DNA of 23,913 nt from Lingula anatina (lineage: Eukaryota > Brachiopoda > Lingulata > Lingulida > Lingulidae), in contig NW_019775247.1 of the NCBI RefSeq assembly GCF_001039355.2, positions 184,227-208,139 of the forward strand, written 5' to 3'. Positions 8,528 to 19,300 of this stretch are shown piece by piece (the stretch's first letter is position 1; each line of letters starts with the position of its first letter). Position numbers and translations under genes: made by a program. The notes beneath the pieces are model-generated. The model did not search any database. It saw only the letters and a program-made list of their open reading frames with translations, and was not told where the DNA came from.

Positions 8528-11500
8528 TCATCCATTTGATGTTGATGATAAACAAGACAGATTACCTTTAACGATCTGCTTCCCAACTTCAGGAGTTCCA
8601 TTTCTACACGAGGGGGGTCCCTGTGGGGCCGTAGCCCCACCCACTCCCACAGCAACTTGGCTGACTGGAAGGCAATGATTTTTCAGTCATATCAGAGCAT
8701 GATTAGTTTCAGAGAGAAGAATCACAGAAGTGGGCATGTTAGACAGAAGCGGGCAAGTATACAATTTTACTGATTTTAATTGCCCATTCTTACATGTAGT
8801 TACATATACTAATACAAGGCACACAGCACAATATTTGAATATTGGTAGGTTTGCTATTTCTGTTATAAAGTCAATCGCGCCACTGCTGAAATTATATACT
8901 CTACCAAAAGAGTTCAGAGACATGAAATTGAAAAACTATGTATGAAATGAAATTGAAAAACTAAATCTTCAGTGTATACAAAAAAGTAATGAATGGTGGT
9001 TGAATTGCCCATTAATATTTGGTTAAAATATTTACCTTGGTTCATATGGTTATTTTATAATTGTTCAAAATAATGACTTTCCCAGATTTTTTTTTTATTA
9101 TATGGCTTATATCAAGATCTTGCTTATATTCAGATACCTTTAGGCTTGGGGATAACTGAGTTCCCCATTCCCACAGATTCTGGGTATCTTTTGGATCTTT
9201 CTCTGGATTGAAGTTTCCGACTTGACGTTGTCCACCAACAACCACATTGCCTGCACTGCAAATAAAAGTCTGGATAAACTTGAATGGACATTGAATTTTT
9301 CATATGAAACGAAATGTCAAAATGCAATTGTTTTTGAAAAGGGATGCATACAAAAAATCTTACCAGAAGAGTCAAACATACATAAGGTTGTAACATCTTG
9401 ATGTCTTGCGGAGTCTGCAAAGTCCCTCAGACATGAATTAATGTACTTATTGGTTTGGGAACAGCTTAACTGATAATCAGTCCAAATACATAAATTATTC
9501 ATAAATTTGCAGAAAGGCTGACTGATAGCCCATTAAAAGACTGACAGTTTATTAACATTAATATGTAAGCATGACTGGTAGATACCGGTAATTTTAATAA
9601 TCACTGTCGCTTCCTTTCAGTTCAGCAACAAGCTTCATCACTTACCAGGGTATAATATAAGGACCCGAGTCAAGATCATAGATAAAATGTGTCTGCCATG
9701 GGGCCTCAACCTGAAATTATTTTGCAAGTACTCGCATAGATGCATTTGTGGCATCAGACAAATGAACAAATGAATCATATTATTTCAATATTGGTCTCTC
9801 TCTCTCTCTCTCTCTCAAACACACACACACACACACACACAGTCACAAACAACAATTTATGCATAAATACCAATGTAATCAAAAGCAACATATAGGTTTT
9901 TTAAAAACCGGAAATCAGTATTTATGTAATATTACTGAACTTCTGTACTACAATTGTATTAAAAAAACAATTATAGCAAAATATGTGTTATTTACACAAA
10001 TAACCATCCCAGCATGCCTTGATTAGCTAAAATTTAGCATTTCAGATGTCTTTTGTCACTAGTCTGGGATGCATATTTTAAATGAAGATGATTTAAATTG
10101 GTCTGAATCCAGTTTTATCCCATCAAAATTATACATGTACAGACACTTACTCTTAGCATCTGTCCTCTTGCTGGGTACATCTTGTGGTCATTAACTAATG
10201 TCTTTGCCCTCAGTCCACTACAGTTGACCACCAGATCATACGTGTCTGCTAACTGTAAAAAAATCATATATACATGTATTCAAGTGGGTAACTTCCAATT
10301 TATAAATAAAATATATAAGAAGGGAAATATCATATGAAAGTTTAATACTTATGCCTTTTAAAATATTTCATGTCAACTTTAACATATTCAATTTAAAAAT
10401 CCCTTTTTTTTTTACTTTCAGCACGACACTTAATTCCAAGCCACGATTTTCTTGCCAAAAACTCATTTTTTAAGCATTTTCCTGGGGTAAACAGCATTTC
10501 CTACATCAATACATATCGTCGCAGCAGAATATACAAGAAGCACAGTATTTCATCCTTTTACAAGCATGTACTGTGTTCGTCATCAAAGCATCTGACTTTC
10601 ACCTAATCAGATAATACCATAAAAATATATATTTACACATGAACACTGAAATAAGCCTAAAAGTATTTTGTTTCAATTTCCAGAAGTTGGGATTATTGAC
10701 AGGTTACAAAAAACAGCAACTGATGATACCTCTGCTAAACTGTGCAGTGTTCTGTGCTCAACTTGTCCACCATTCAACCGAAATCTACAAAATATGTCTG
10801 AATTAAATATCAATTTCAGTCATAAATTGAGATAACTAAATAACTGACAAAAACTGTAAAAAATACAAATTCTGACTCACTTCATTAACCATTTATGTCT
10901 TTTTTTTTTAAAGAGAAGGGTGAATAAACTGCAAAATCATTTAACAAACAATTAATCTTGTTTCAAGAGCCAATGCTTTAAAAATATTTTCTTGATTAAC
11001 TTACTTTCTCATAAGCCAAGGTAGAAACCATCTGCTCTCTATACACAGTGTAGTGCAAAACCAGCCATATCTTTGTGCACAATTAAAATAAAAAAATAAT
11101 GGTGTGACCACATATTTTTAAGCTTTAAATGAATACGAGACAATATTCACAGTACTACGTACATGCACAATGTACGTTACCATGATTGTATGAATCTTAC
11201 CAAGCTTAGTTATACTACATGACGTGCTATTCATAAAGTAGTTTCAAAGATGGCCATAGTTGTAGAATATGACAGTACAGTAATCACTCAATCATTTCAA
11301 CCGGGAAAATTGTGAATTTTACAAATTATGTGTTTTTTACAGAATAAATTCCTAAAATTACAACATTGCGATTCAGTGGTAGCAGCACAATTGAAAAGCA
11401 GACTTATAGTTCCATTCTTAAAGTAAAAGCACCAAAATGCAACATAAAAATGTGTTGTTAATCATTTCAAATTTATTTTTCTGAAAAATTGGTAATTTGT

Positions 11501-13017
11501 CTCAGTTGAAATGATGGAGCCATTATCCTTTGTTTTGTAACTAAGTCCCCATTCAGAATAGGTGACCAACTATGGCGAACCAATACAAAGCTTGCCGTCT
11601 AATCCGCTAATAGACACTGAATAGATTCCCTGTGAGGAAGTATTCAAGTAGGTCAGCCATATTTGACTCTTGGATTAGTAAGAGCGCATTCTCAACGAAT
11701 TAAGCCAGGCTTTACAAAGCCGGTGACCTAAAAATGGCGGACGTACATGAAAGAAAAACCGCCTAATCTTTTAATAGTCTCTCCGCCTCTCACACGCCTC
11801 CCCACACGTCGTCCCTGCGGGGTACAGTAATTAAATCTCGGCTACGAACATTAATATTTCCGTGAATATCTCTGGTGATATTATCTCCGTAGATAGTCGA
11901 TTCATTGCTGCTCTACGGGCCAAATTATTCCTTTTTCGTCTCTGTTTTCAAAGATAATAGAACAGAATAGCTTTTTTTCCTTCGATCGCCTTCAGCCGCC
12001 ATGCTTTCTTCACCACGAGTTTAACTGATGAGCATGCGCACTTAATATTTCTCAGGTAGCTTCCGCATGGCGAACGGAGACGCGATTTAATTACTTTACC
12101 CCGCAGGAACGACGTGTGGGGAGGCGGAGAGACTATTAAAAGATTAGGCGGTTTTTCTTTCATGTACGTCCGCCATTTTTAGGTCACCGGCTTTGTAAAG
12201 CCTGGCTTAATTCGTTGAGAATGCGCTCTAAGTCCCCTATTCTGAATGTGGCCTATGATACTTGATGTTTCTCCATAGCTAGTAAGAATATAGATATGAC
12301 AGCGATTACCTGAAATTTCTTGGAATATGCTGCAGTTCCTGAGGAGTCATATCTCGGAAATGGTACACTATGTCATGGTATATTGGCCTCTGAAAAAACA
12401 TGAAATTCTGGGCATCTGTCATTTTTATCAACAACTTTTTAAGATAACATGGCTCTCTGTAATCACTTTGATAGTTTTTATATTCATATTTTTATATGTA
12501 AACATGTTTCCGAAAAGAACAGGCAAAGGAATATTATACAATTATAATAATTATAAATTAAGTAATAACATCTAAATTACTAATGCGGAATGTTGAATTC
12601 AAATTCAGTGAATGTCAAATATCTACCACAAATATAAAGTGGTACTTCAGCTATAGTTTGATAAATAAAGTCACATCTAAACCTCAAGATGAGGCACACA
12701 TGACCTTGTTAATCATACATAAGGCCACAACATGGACAACATTTATTATCCATAATAATGACTGCTGAATTGAATCAGCTGATAAATTTATGTATTTATC
12801 TGACTTAAATAAAAAAAAAACCATTTTATTAACATCAGCTGTATGCAGAAAAACTTACAGGTCTGTATAGGCAGGGGAGGTTTGTGGGGAGGATTTAGAA
12901 AGAAATGCAATCATCTTTTTGGGCAACAAAAGGTCCTCTCTGAATCAAAATTTGATCAGGTTCTATTAGCACAATAAAGGTTTCACAGTAAAAAGGTTCA
13001 CTTTTGCCTTCTCTCCC

Positions 13018-13062
<45 letters not shown>

Positions 13063-13252
13063 TGCTGGCTACAGGCTTGCATTATCCATACACAAGAAAG
13101 CAAACAAAAATATGACGAAATCCATGTCACTCTCTACCTCTCTTGGTTGATTGAAGACTTGGAACCCTGATATCAGATGTATCCCAGCCTCTGCGGAGTC
13201 TGAAGACTTAGCAACCGAGCTATAAAAATCCCATCCATCTTGACTCCACTGT
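8228..13252 (-). CDS. DDO: D-aspartate oxidase / D-amino-acid oxidase, partial at both ends
   Basis: FAD-dependent peroxisomal enzyme of the DAO/DDO family, which oxidises D-amino acids to 2-oxo acids, ammonia and H2O2. Exons on the minus strand: 13138-13252, 12310-12389, 11005-11070, 10730-10784, 10151-10252, 9646-9710, 9138-9255, 8566-8664, 8228-8281. All introns are GT-AG and all phases close, giving about 246 residues up to the N at 8241. Family marks in order: AEAGIHLISGFQVF, FRDMTPQEL, LVVNCSGL...YPARGQ, VEAPWQTHFIYD, PYIIP, VVVGGQRQVGNFN, VGLRPHRDPPRVEME and VIHNYGQGANGIT. The substrate-binding Tyr (PYIIP) and Arg (GLRPH) are kept. Arg in GGQRQ, where D-amino-acid oxidases lack it, points to acidic substrates, so DDO is preferred over DAO. 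The FAD-binding N-terminus (about 65 residues) and the last 30 or so residues, including any peroxisomal signal, are not seen. Family is certain; the DDO subtype is likely. Confidence 0.92.
8241..8241. other. Unresolved base (N) at the break in the oxidase
   Basis: The conserved oxidase reading frame is lost exactly here, which suggests missing sequence. Confidence 0.75.
8496..8527 (+). repeat. (AAT)n microsatellite
   Basis: About ten uninterrupted AAT units in the oxidase intron just 3' of exon h. Confidence 0.95.
8566..8664 (-). CDS. DDO: Oxidase exon h: active-site arginine
   Basis: 33 codons encoding SAKLLWEWVGLRPHRDPPRV, then EMELLKLGSRSLK. The Arg in VGLRP aligns with the carboxylate-binding arginine (Arg283 in pig DAO). 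Acceptor TGCCTTCCAG, donor TAAAG|GTAATC. Confidence 0.94.
9138..9255 (-). CDS. DDO: Oxidase exon g: substrate-specificity arginine
   Basis: Encodes AGNVVVGGQRQVGNFNPEKD, then PKDTQNLWEWGTQLSPSLK. Of two nested acceptors (9255 and 9250), only 9255 preserves the frame. The R of GGQRQ aligns with the arginine that DDO uses for the side-chain carboxylate and DAO lacks. Confidence 0.94.
9646..9710 (-). CDS. DDO: Oxidase exon f: active-site tyrosine
   Basis: Encodes VEAPWQTHFIYDLDSGPYII and the following Pro. The Tyr in PYIIP aligns with the substrate carboxylate-binding tyrosine (Tyr228 in pig DAO). Acceptor ATTTCAG, donor CCTG|GTAAGT. Confidence 0.94.
9795..9841 (+). repeat. Compound (TC)11 and (AC)n microsatellite
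   Basis: TC run 9795-9816 followed by AC run 9819-9841, in an oxidase intron. Confidence 0.96.
10151..10252 (-). CDS. DDO: Oxidase exon e: FAD-contact strand
   Basis: 34 codons encoding LADTYDLVVNCSGLRAKTLV, then NDHKMYPARGQMLR. The VVNCSGL and PARGQ motifs are among the most conserved FAD-contacting parts of the family. Acceptor TTTTTTACAG, donor AAGA|GTAAGT. Confidence 0.95.
10730..10784 (-). CDS. DDO: Oxidase exon d
   Basis: Encodes FRLNGGQVEHRTLHSLAE, the helix-strand segment preceding the second FAD-contact strand. Acceptor TTGTAG, donor GCAGAG|GTATCA. Confidence 0.9.
11005..11070 (-). CDS. DDO: Oxidase exon c
   Basis: Encodes YGWFCTTLCIESRWFLPWLM with RK after it, matching the family's F-x-T-[LT]-x-x-[EC]...YLPWL region. 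The acceptor GTGCACAAAG has a weak pyrimidine tract; the donor A|GTAAGT is strong. Phase closes on both sides (AGA, AAA). Confidence 0.9.
11550..12248. mobile_element. Foldback element with about 150-bp inverted arms
   Basis: Left arm 11681-11837 and right arm 12084-12229 are reverse complements, nearly identical except that the left arm carries 11 extra bases (TCACACGCCTC) and a few substitutions. The outermost word CATTCAGAATAGG (11550-11562) recurs inverted at 12236-12248, but on the left about 118 bp separates it from the arm. The central 246 bp encodes no transposase. CTAAGTCCCC occurs directly at 11541-11550 and 12228-12237. The near-identity of the arms implies a young non-autonomous element. 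It lies in the oxidase intron between exons b and c, 61 bp from the exon b donor. An ORF at 11948-12163 on the minus strand merely reads the arm. Confidence 0.85.
12310..12389 (-). CDS. DDO: Oxidase exon b
   Basis: Encodes RPIYHDIVYHFRDMTPQELQ, then HIPRNF. The FRDMTPQEL segment matches the conserved F-R-x-[LM]-T-x-x-E-L of the family. Acceptor GTTTTTTCAG, donor TTTCAG|GTAATC, leaving two bases. Confidence 0.93.
13019..13061 (+). repeat. (AC)21 microsatellite
   Basis: 43 bp of uninterrupted AC in the oxidase intron just 3' of exon a. Confidence 0.97.
13138..13252 (-). CDS. DDO: Oxidase exon a: first readable exon
   Basis: Encodes QWSQDGWDFYSSVAKSSD, then SAEAGIHLISGFQVFNQPRE, corresponding to about residues 66-103 of a vertebrate DDO. 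The acceptor is TTTTTTGTTCCAG and the donor GAGAG|GTAGAG. It starts with one base completing a codon from an upstream exon that is not in the window or was lost at the assembly break at 13365. Confidence 0.92.
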
Positions 13253-13364
13253 CTGGAACAAAAAATAACAACATCGTGTGATAGTTTGTATTAAAATTAT
13301 ACCAGTTTAACTATTCTTAAAGATATTAAAACAATCAAATTAATTAAACTGAAATCCAATCAAA

Positions 13365-13365
13365 N
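13365..13365. other. Unresolved base (N) at the left edge of the tandem array
   Basis: Unique intron sequence ends and the first repeat unit begins exactly here, so the left junction of the array is not proven. Confidence 0.8.
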
Positions 13366-16300
13366 GCAGTACAGATAGCGTTATCCAAAGTTGTGAGCCC
13401 ATTCAGCCCAAACCCTGGGGTTTTAATATTATAAAGGGTATTTTATGTAATGTGGGGGCCCCGGGATGGTTTAAGGTGGGTTCCCCACAAGTGGCCCTCT
13501 GTTAAAACTAGATTACAGGGTGTTCTTAGGAGTGCCCACCAGGAAGAGGGTGGACTTGTGTATGAAGTAACCAATCAGTTTCTAAGCTACGTGATGGACA
13601 GTTTAACTGATAAAGTTTAGTATAAAGAAATCTGAAAACTGAAATCTCGAGGAGGATGTTGAGAGAGAAGGAGAGAGAAGTCATACTTGTATCATGTAAC
13701 TTTTAGTGTAGCAAAATATATTCTGTTGAAGTTACAACATGGAGTCGTTTCATTCTTTTCCGTGTGCAGAATTTAAGACAAGGAACCTGGGAATCTCCGT
13801 AGCAGTACAGATAGCGTTATCCAAAGTTGTGAGCCCATTCAGCCCAAACCCTGGGGTTTTAATATTATAAAGGGTATTTTATGTAATGTGGGGGCCCCGG
13901 GATGGTTTAAGGTGGGTTCCCCACAAGTGGCCCTCTGTTAAAACTAGATTACAGGGTGTTCTTAGGAGTGCCCACCAGGAAGAGGGTGGACTTGTGTATG
14001 AAGTAACCAATCAGTTTCTAAGCTACGTGATGGACAGTTTAACTGATAAAGTTTAGTATAAAGAAATCTGAAAACTGAAATCTCGAGGAGGATGTTGAGA
14101 GAGAAGGAGAGAGAAGTCATACTTGTATCATGTAACTTTTAGTGTAGCAAAATATATTCTGTTGAAGTTACAACATGGAGTCGTTTCATTCTTTTCCGTG
14201 TGCAGAATTTAAGACAAGGAACCTGGGAATCTCCGTAGCAGTACAGATAGCGTTATCCAAAGTTGTGAGCCCATTCAGCCCAAACCCTGGGGTTTTAATA
14301 TTATAAAGGGTATTTTATGTAATGTGGGGGCCCCGGGATGGTTTAAGGTGGGTTCCCCACAAGTGGCCCTCTGTTAAAACTAGATTACAGGGTGTTCTTA
14401 GGAGTGCCCACCAGGAAGAGGGTGGACTTGTGTATGAAGTAACCAATCAGTTTCTAAGCTACGTGATGGACAGTTTAACTGATAAAGTTTAGTATAAAGA
14501 AATCTGAAAACTGAAATCTCGAGGAGGATGTTGAGAGAGAAGGAGAGAGAAGTCATACTTGTATCATGTAACTTTTAGTGTAGCAAAATATATTCTGTTG
14601 AAGTTACAACATGGAGTCGTTTCATTCTTTTCCGTGTGCAGAATTTAAGACAAGGAACCTGGGAATCTCCGTAGCAGTACAGATAGCGTTATCCAAAGTT
14701 GTGAGCCCATTCAGCCCAAACCCTGGGGTTTTAATATTATAAAGGGTATTTTATGTAATGTGGGGGCCCCGGGATGGTTTAAGGTGGGTTCCCCACAAGT
14801 GGCCCTCTGTTAAAACTAGATTACAGGGTGTTCTTAGGAGTGCCCACCAGGAAGAGGGTGGACTTGTGTATGAAGTAACCAATCAGTTTCTAAGCTACGT
14901 GATGGACAGTTTAACTGATAAAGTTTAGTATAAAGAAATCTGAAAACTGAAATCTCGAGGAGGATGTTGAGAGAGAAGGAGAGAGAAGTCATACTTGTAT
15001 CATGTAACTTTTAGTGTAGCAAAATATATTCTGTTGAAGTTACAACATGGAGTCGTTTCATTCTTTTCCGTGTGCAGAATTTAAGACAAGGAACCTGGGA
15101 ATCTCCGTAGCAGTACAGATAGCGTTATCCAAAGTTGTGAGCCCATTCAGCCCAAACCCTGGGGTTTTAATATTATAAAGGGTATTTTATGTAATGTGGG
15201 GGCCCCGGGATGGTTTAAGGTGGGTTCCCCACAAGTGGCCCTCTGTTAAAACTAGATTACAGGGTGTTCTTAGGAGTGCCCACCAGGAAGAGGGTGGACT
15301 TGTGTATGAAGTAACCAATCAGTTTCTAAGCTACGTGATGGACAGTTTAACTGATAAAGTTTAGTATAAAGAAATCTGAAAACTGAAATCTCGAGGAGGA
15401 TGTTGAGAGAGAAGGAGAGAGAAGTCATACTTGTATCATGTAACTTTTAGTGTAGCAAAATATATTCTGTTGAAGTTACAACATGGAGTCGTTTCATTCT
15501 TTTCCGTGTGCAGAATTTAAGACAAGGAACCTGGGAATCTCCGTAGCAGTACAGATAGCGTTATCCAAAGTTGTGAGCCCATTCAGCCCAAACCCTGGGG
15601 TTTTAATATTATAAAGGGTATTTTATGTAATGTGGGGGCCCCGGGATGGTTTAAGGTGGGTTCCCCACAAGTGGCCCTCTGTTAAAACTAGATTACAGGG
15701 TGTTCTTAGGAGTGCCCACCAGGAAGAGGGTGGACTTGTGTATGAAGTAACCAATCAGTTTCTAAGCTACGTGATGGACAGTTTAACTGATAAAGTTTAG
15801 TATAAAGAAATCTGAAAACTGAAATCTCGAGGAGGATGTTGAGAGAGAAGGAGAGAGAAGTCATACTTGTATCATGTAACTTTTAGTGTAGCAAAATATA
15901 TTCTGTTGAAGTTACAACATGGAGTCGTTTCATTCTTTTCCGTGTGCAGAATTTAAGACAAGGAACCTGGGAATCTCCGTAGCAGTACAGATAGCGTTAT
16001 CCAAAGTTGTGAGCCCATTCAGCCCAAACCCTGGGGTTTTAATATTATAAAGGGTATTTTATGTAATGTGGGGGCCCCGGGATGGTTTAAGGTGGGTTCC
16101 CCACAAGTGGCCCTCTGTTAAAACTAGATTACAGGGTGTTCTTAGGAGTGCCCACCAGGAAGAGGGTGGACTTGTGTATGAAGTAACCAATCAGTTTCTA
16201 AGCTACGTGATGGACAGTTTAACTGATAAAGTTTAGTATAAAGAAATCTGAAAACTGAAATCTCGAGGAGGATGTTGAGAGAGAAGGAGAGAGAAGTCAT

Positions 16301-19300
16301 ACTTGTATCATGTAACTTTTAGTGTAGCAAAATATATTCTGTTGAAGTTACAACATGGAGTCGTTTCATTCTTTTCCGTGTGCAGAATTTAAGACAAGGA
16401 ACCTGGGAATCTCCGTAGCAGTACAGATAGCGTTATCCAAAGTTGTGAGCCCATTCAGCCCAAACCCTGGGGTTTTAATATTATAAAGGGTATTTTATGT
16501 AATGTGGGGGCCCCGGGATGGTTTAAGGTGGGTTCCCCACAAGTGGCCCTCTGTTAAAACTAGATTACAGGGTGTTCTTAGGAGTGCCCACCAGGAAGAG
16601 GGTGGACTTGTGTATGAAGTAACCAATCAGTTTCTAAGCTACGTGATGGACAGTTTAACTGATAAAGTTTAGTATAAAGAAATCTGAAAACTGAAATCTC
16701 GAGGAGGATGTTGAGAGAGAAGGAGAGAGAAGTCATACTTGTATCATGTAACTTTTAGTGTAGCAAAATATATTCTGTTGAAGTTACAACATGGAGTCGT
16801 TTCATTCTTTTCCGTGTGCAGAATTTAAGACAAGGAACCTGGGAATCTCCGTAGCAGTACAGATAGCGTTATCCAAAGTTGTGAGCCCATTCAGCCCAAA
16901 CCCTGGGGTTTTAATATTATAAAGGGTATTTTATGTAATGTGGGGGCCCCGGGATGGTTTAAGGTGGGTTCCCCACAAGTGGCCCTCTGTTAAAACTAGA
17001 TTACAGGGTGTTCTTAGGAGTGCCCACCAGGAAGAGGGTGGACTTGTGTATGAAGTAACCAATCAGTTTCTAAGCTACGTGATGGACAGTTTAACTGATA
17101 AAGTTTAGTATAAAGAAATCTGAAAACTGAAATCTCGAGGAGGATGTTGAGAGAGAAGGAGAGAGAAGTCATACTTGTATCATGTAACTTTTAGTGTAGC
17201 AAAATATATTCTGTTGAAGTTACAACATGGAGTCGTTTCATTCTTTTCCGTGTGCAGAATTTAAGACAAGGAACCTGGGAATCTCCGTAGCAGTACAGAT
17301 AGCGTTATCCAAAGTTGTGAGCCCATTCAGCCCAAACCCTGGGGTTTTAATATTATAAAGGGTATTTTATGTAATGTGGGGGCCCCGGGATGGTTTAAGG
17401 TGGGTTCCCCACAAGTGGCCCTCTGTTAAAACTAGATTACAGGGTGTTCTTAGGAGTGCCCACCAGGAAGAGGGTGGACTTGTGTATGAAGTAACCAATC
17501 AGTTTCTAAGCTACGTGATGGACAGTTTAACTGATAAAGTTTAGTATAAAGAAATCTGAAAACTGAAATCTCGAGGAGGATGTTGAGAGAGAAGGAGAGA
17601 GAAGTCATACTTGTATCATGTAACTTTTAGTGTAGCAAAATATATTCTGTTGAAGTTACAACATGGAGTCGTTTCATTCTTTTCCGTGTGCAGAATTTAA
17701 GACAAGGAACCTGGGAATCTCCGTAGCAGTACAGATAGCGTTATCCAAAGTTGTGAGCCCATTCAGCCCAAACCCTGGGGTTTTAATATTATAAAGGGTA
17801 TTTTATGTAATGTGGGGGCCCCGGGATGGTTTAAGGTGGGTTCCCCACAAGTGGCCCTCTGTTAAAACTAGATTACAGGGTGTTCTTAGGAGTGCCCACC
17901 AGGAAGAGGGTGGACTTGTGTATGAAGTAACCAATCAGTTTCTAAGCTACGTGATGGACAGTTTAACTGATAAAGTTTAGTATAAAGAAATCTGAAAACT
18001 GAAATCTCGAGGAGGATGTTGAGAGAGAAGGAGAGAGAAGTCATACTTGTATCATGTAACTTTTAGTGTAGCAAAATATATTCTGTTGAAGTTACAACAT
18101 GGAGTCGTTTCATTCTTTTCCGTGTGCAGAATTTAAGACAAGGAACCTGGGAATCTCCGTAGCAGTACAGATAGCGTTATCCAAAGTTGTGAGCCCATTC
18201 AGCCCAAACCCTGGGGTTTTAATATTATAAAGGGTATTTTATGTAATGTGGGGGCCCCGGGATGGTTTAAGGTGGGTTCCCCACAAGTGGCCCTCTGTTA
18301 AAACTAGATTACAGGGTGTTCTTAGGAGTGCCCACCAGGAAGAGGGTGGACTTGTGTATGAAGTAACCAATCAGTTTCTAAGCTACGTGATGGACAGTTT
18401 AACTGATAAAGTTTAGTATAAAGAAATCTGAAAACTGAAATCTCGAGGAGGATGTTGAGAGAGAAGGAGAGAGAAGTCATACTTGTATCATGTAACTTTT
18501 AGTGTAGCAAAATATATTCTGTTGAAGTTACAACATGGAGTCGTTTCATTCTTTTCCGTGTGCAGAATTTAAGACAAGGAACCTGGGAATCTCCGTAGCA
18601 GTACAGATAGCGTTATCCAAAGTTGTGAGCCCATTCAGCCCAAACCCTGGGGTTTTAATATTATAAAGGGTATTTTATGTAATGTGGGGGCCCCGGGATG
18701 GTTTAAGGTGGGTTCCCCACAAGTGGCCCTCTGTTAAAACTAGATTACAGGGTGTTCTTAGGAGTGCCCACCAGGAAGAGGGTGGACTTGTGTATGAAGT
18801 AACCAATCAGTTTCTAAGCTACGTGATGGACAGTTTAACTGATAAAGTTTAGTATAAAGAAATCTGAAAACTGAAATCTCGAGGAGGATGTTGAGAGAGA
18901 AGGAGAGAGAAGTCATACTTGTATCATGTAACTTTTAGTGTAGCAAAATATATTCTGTTGAAGTTACAACATGGAGTCGTTTCATTCTTTTCCGTGTGCA
19001 GAATTTAAGACAAGGAACCTGGGAATCTCCGTAGCAGTACAGATAGCGTTATCCAAAGTTGTGAGCCCATTCAGCCCAAACCCTGGGGTTTTAATATTAT
19101 AAAGGGTATTTTATGTAATGTGGGGGCCCCGGGATGGTTTAAGGTGGGTTCCCCACAAGTGGCCCTCTGTTAAAACTAGATTACAGGGTGTTCTTAGGAG
19201 TGCCCACCAGGAAGAGGGTGGACTTGTGTATGAAGTAACCAATCAGTTTCTAAGCTACGTGATGGACAGTTTAACTGATAAAGTTTAGTATAAAGAAATC

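Noticed and set aside
8434-8655. 73-residue minus-strand ORF taken as a gene
   Set aside because: Its first part is oxidase exon h; the rest runs into the intron and translates the (AAT)n repeat as poly-isoleucine.
9130-9502. Minus-strand ORFs of 61-96 residues over an oxidase exon
   Set aside because: They use the wrong frame or run through the intron; the conserved frame is set by exon 9138-9255.
11948-12163. 71-residue minus-strand ORF
   Set aside because: It lies within the foldback element and reads its inverted arm.
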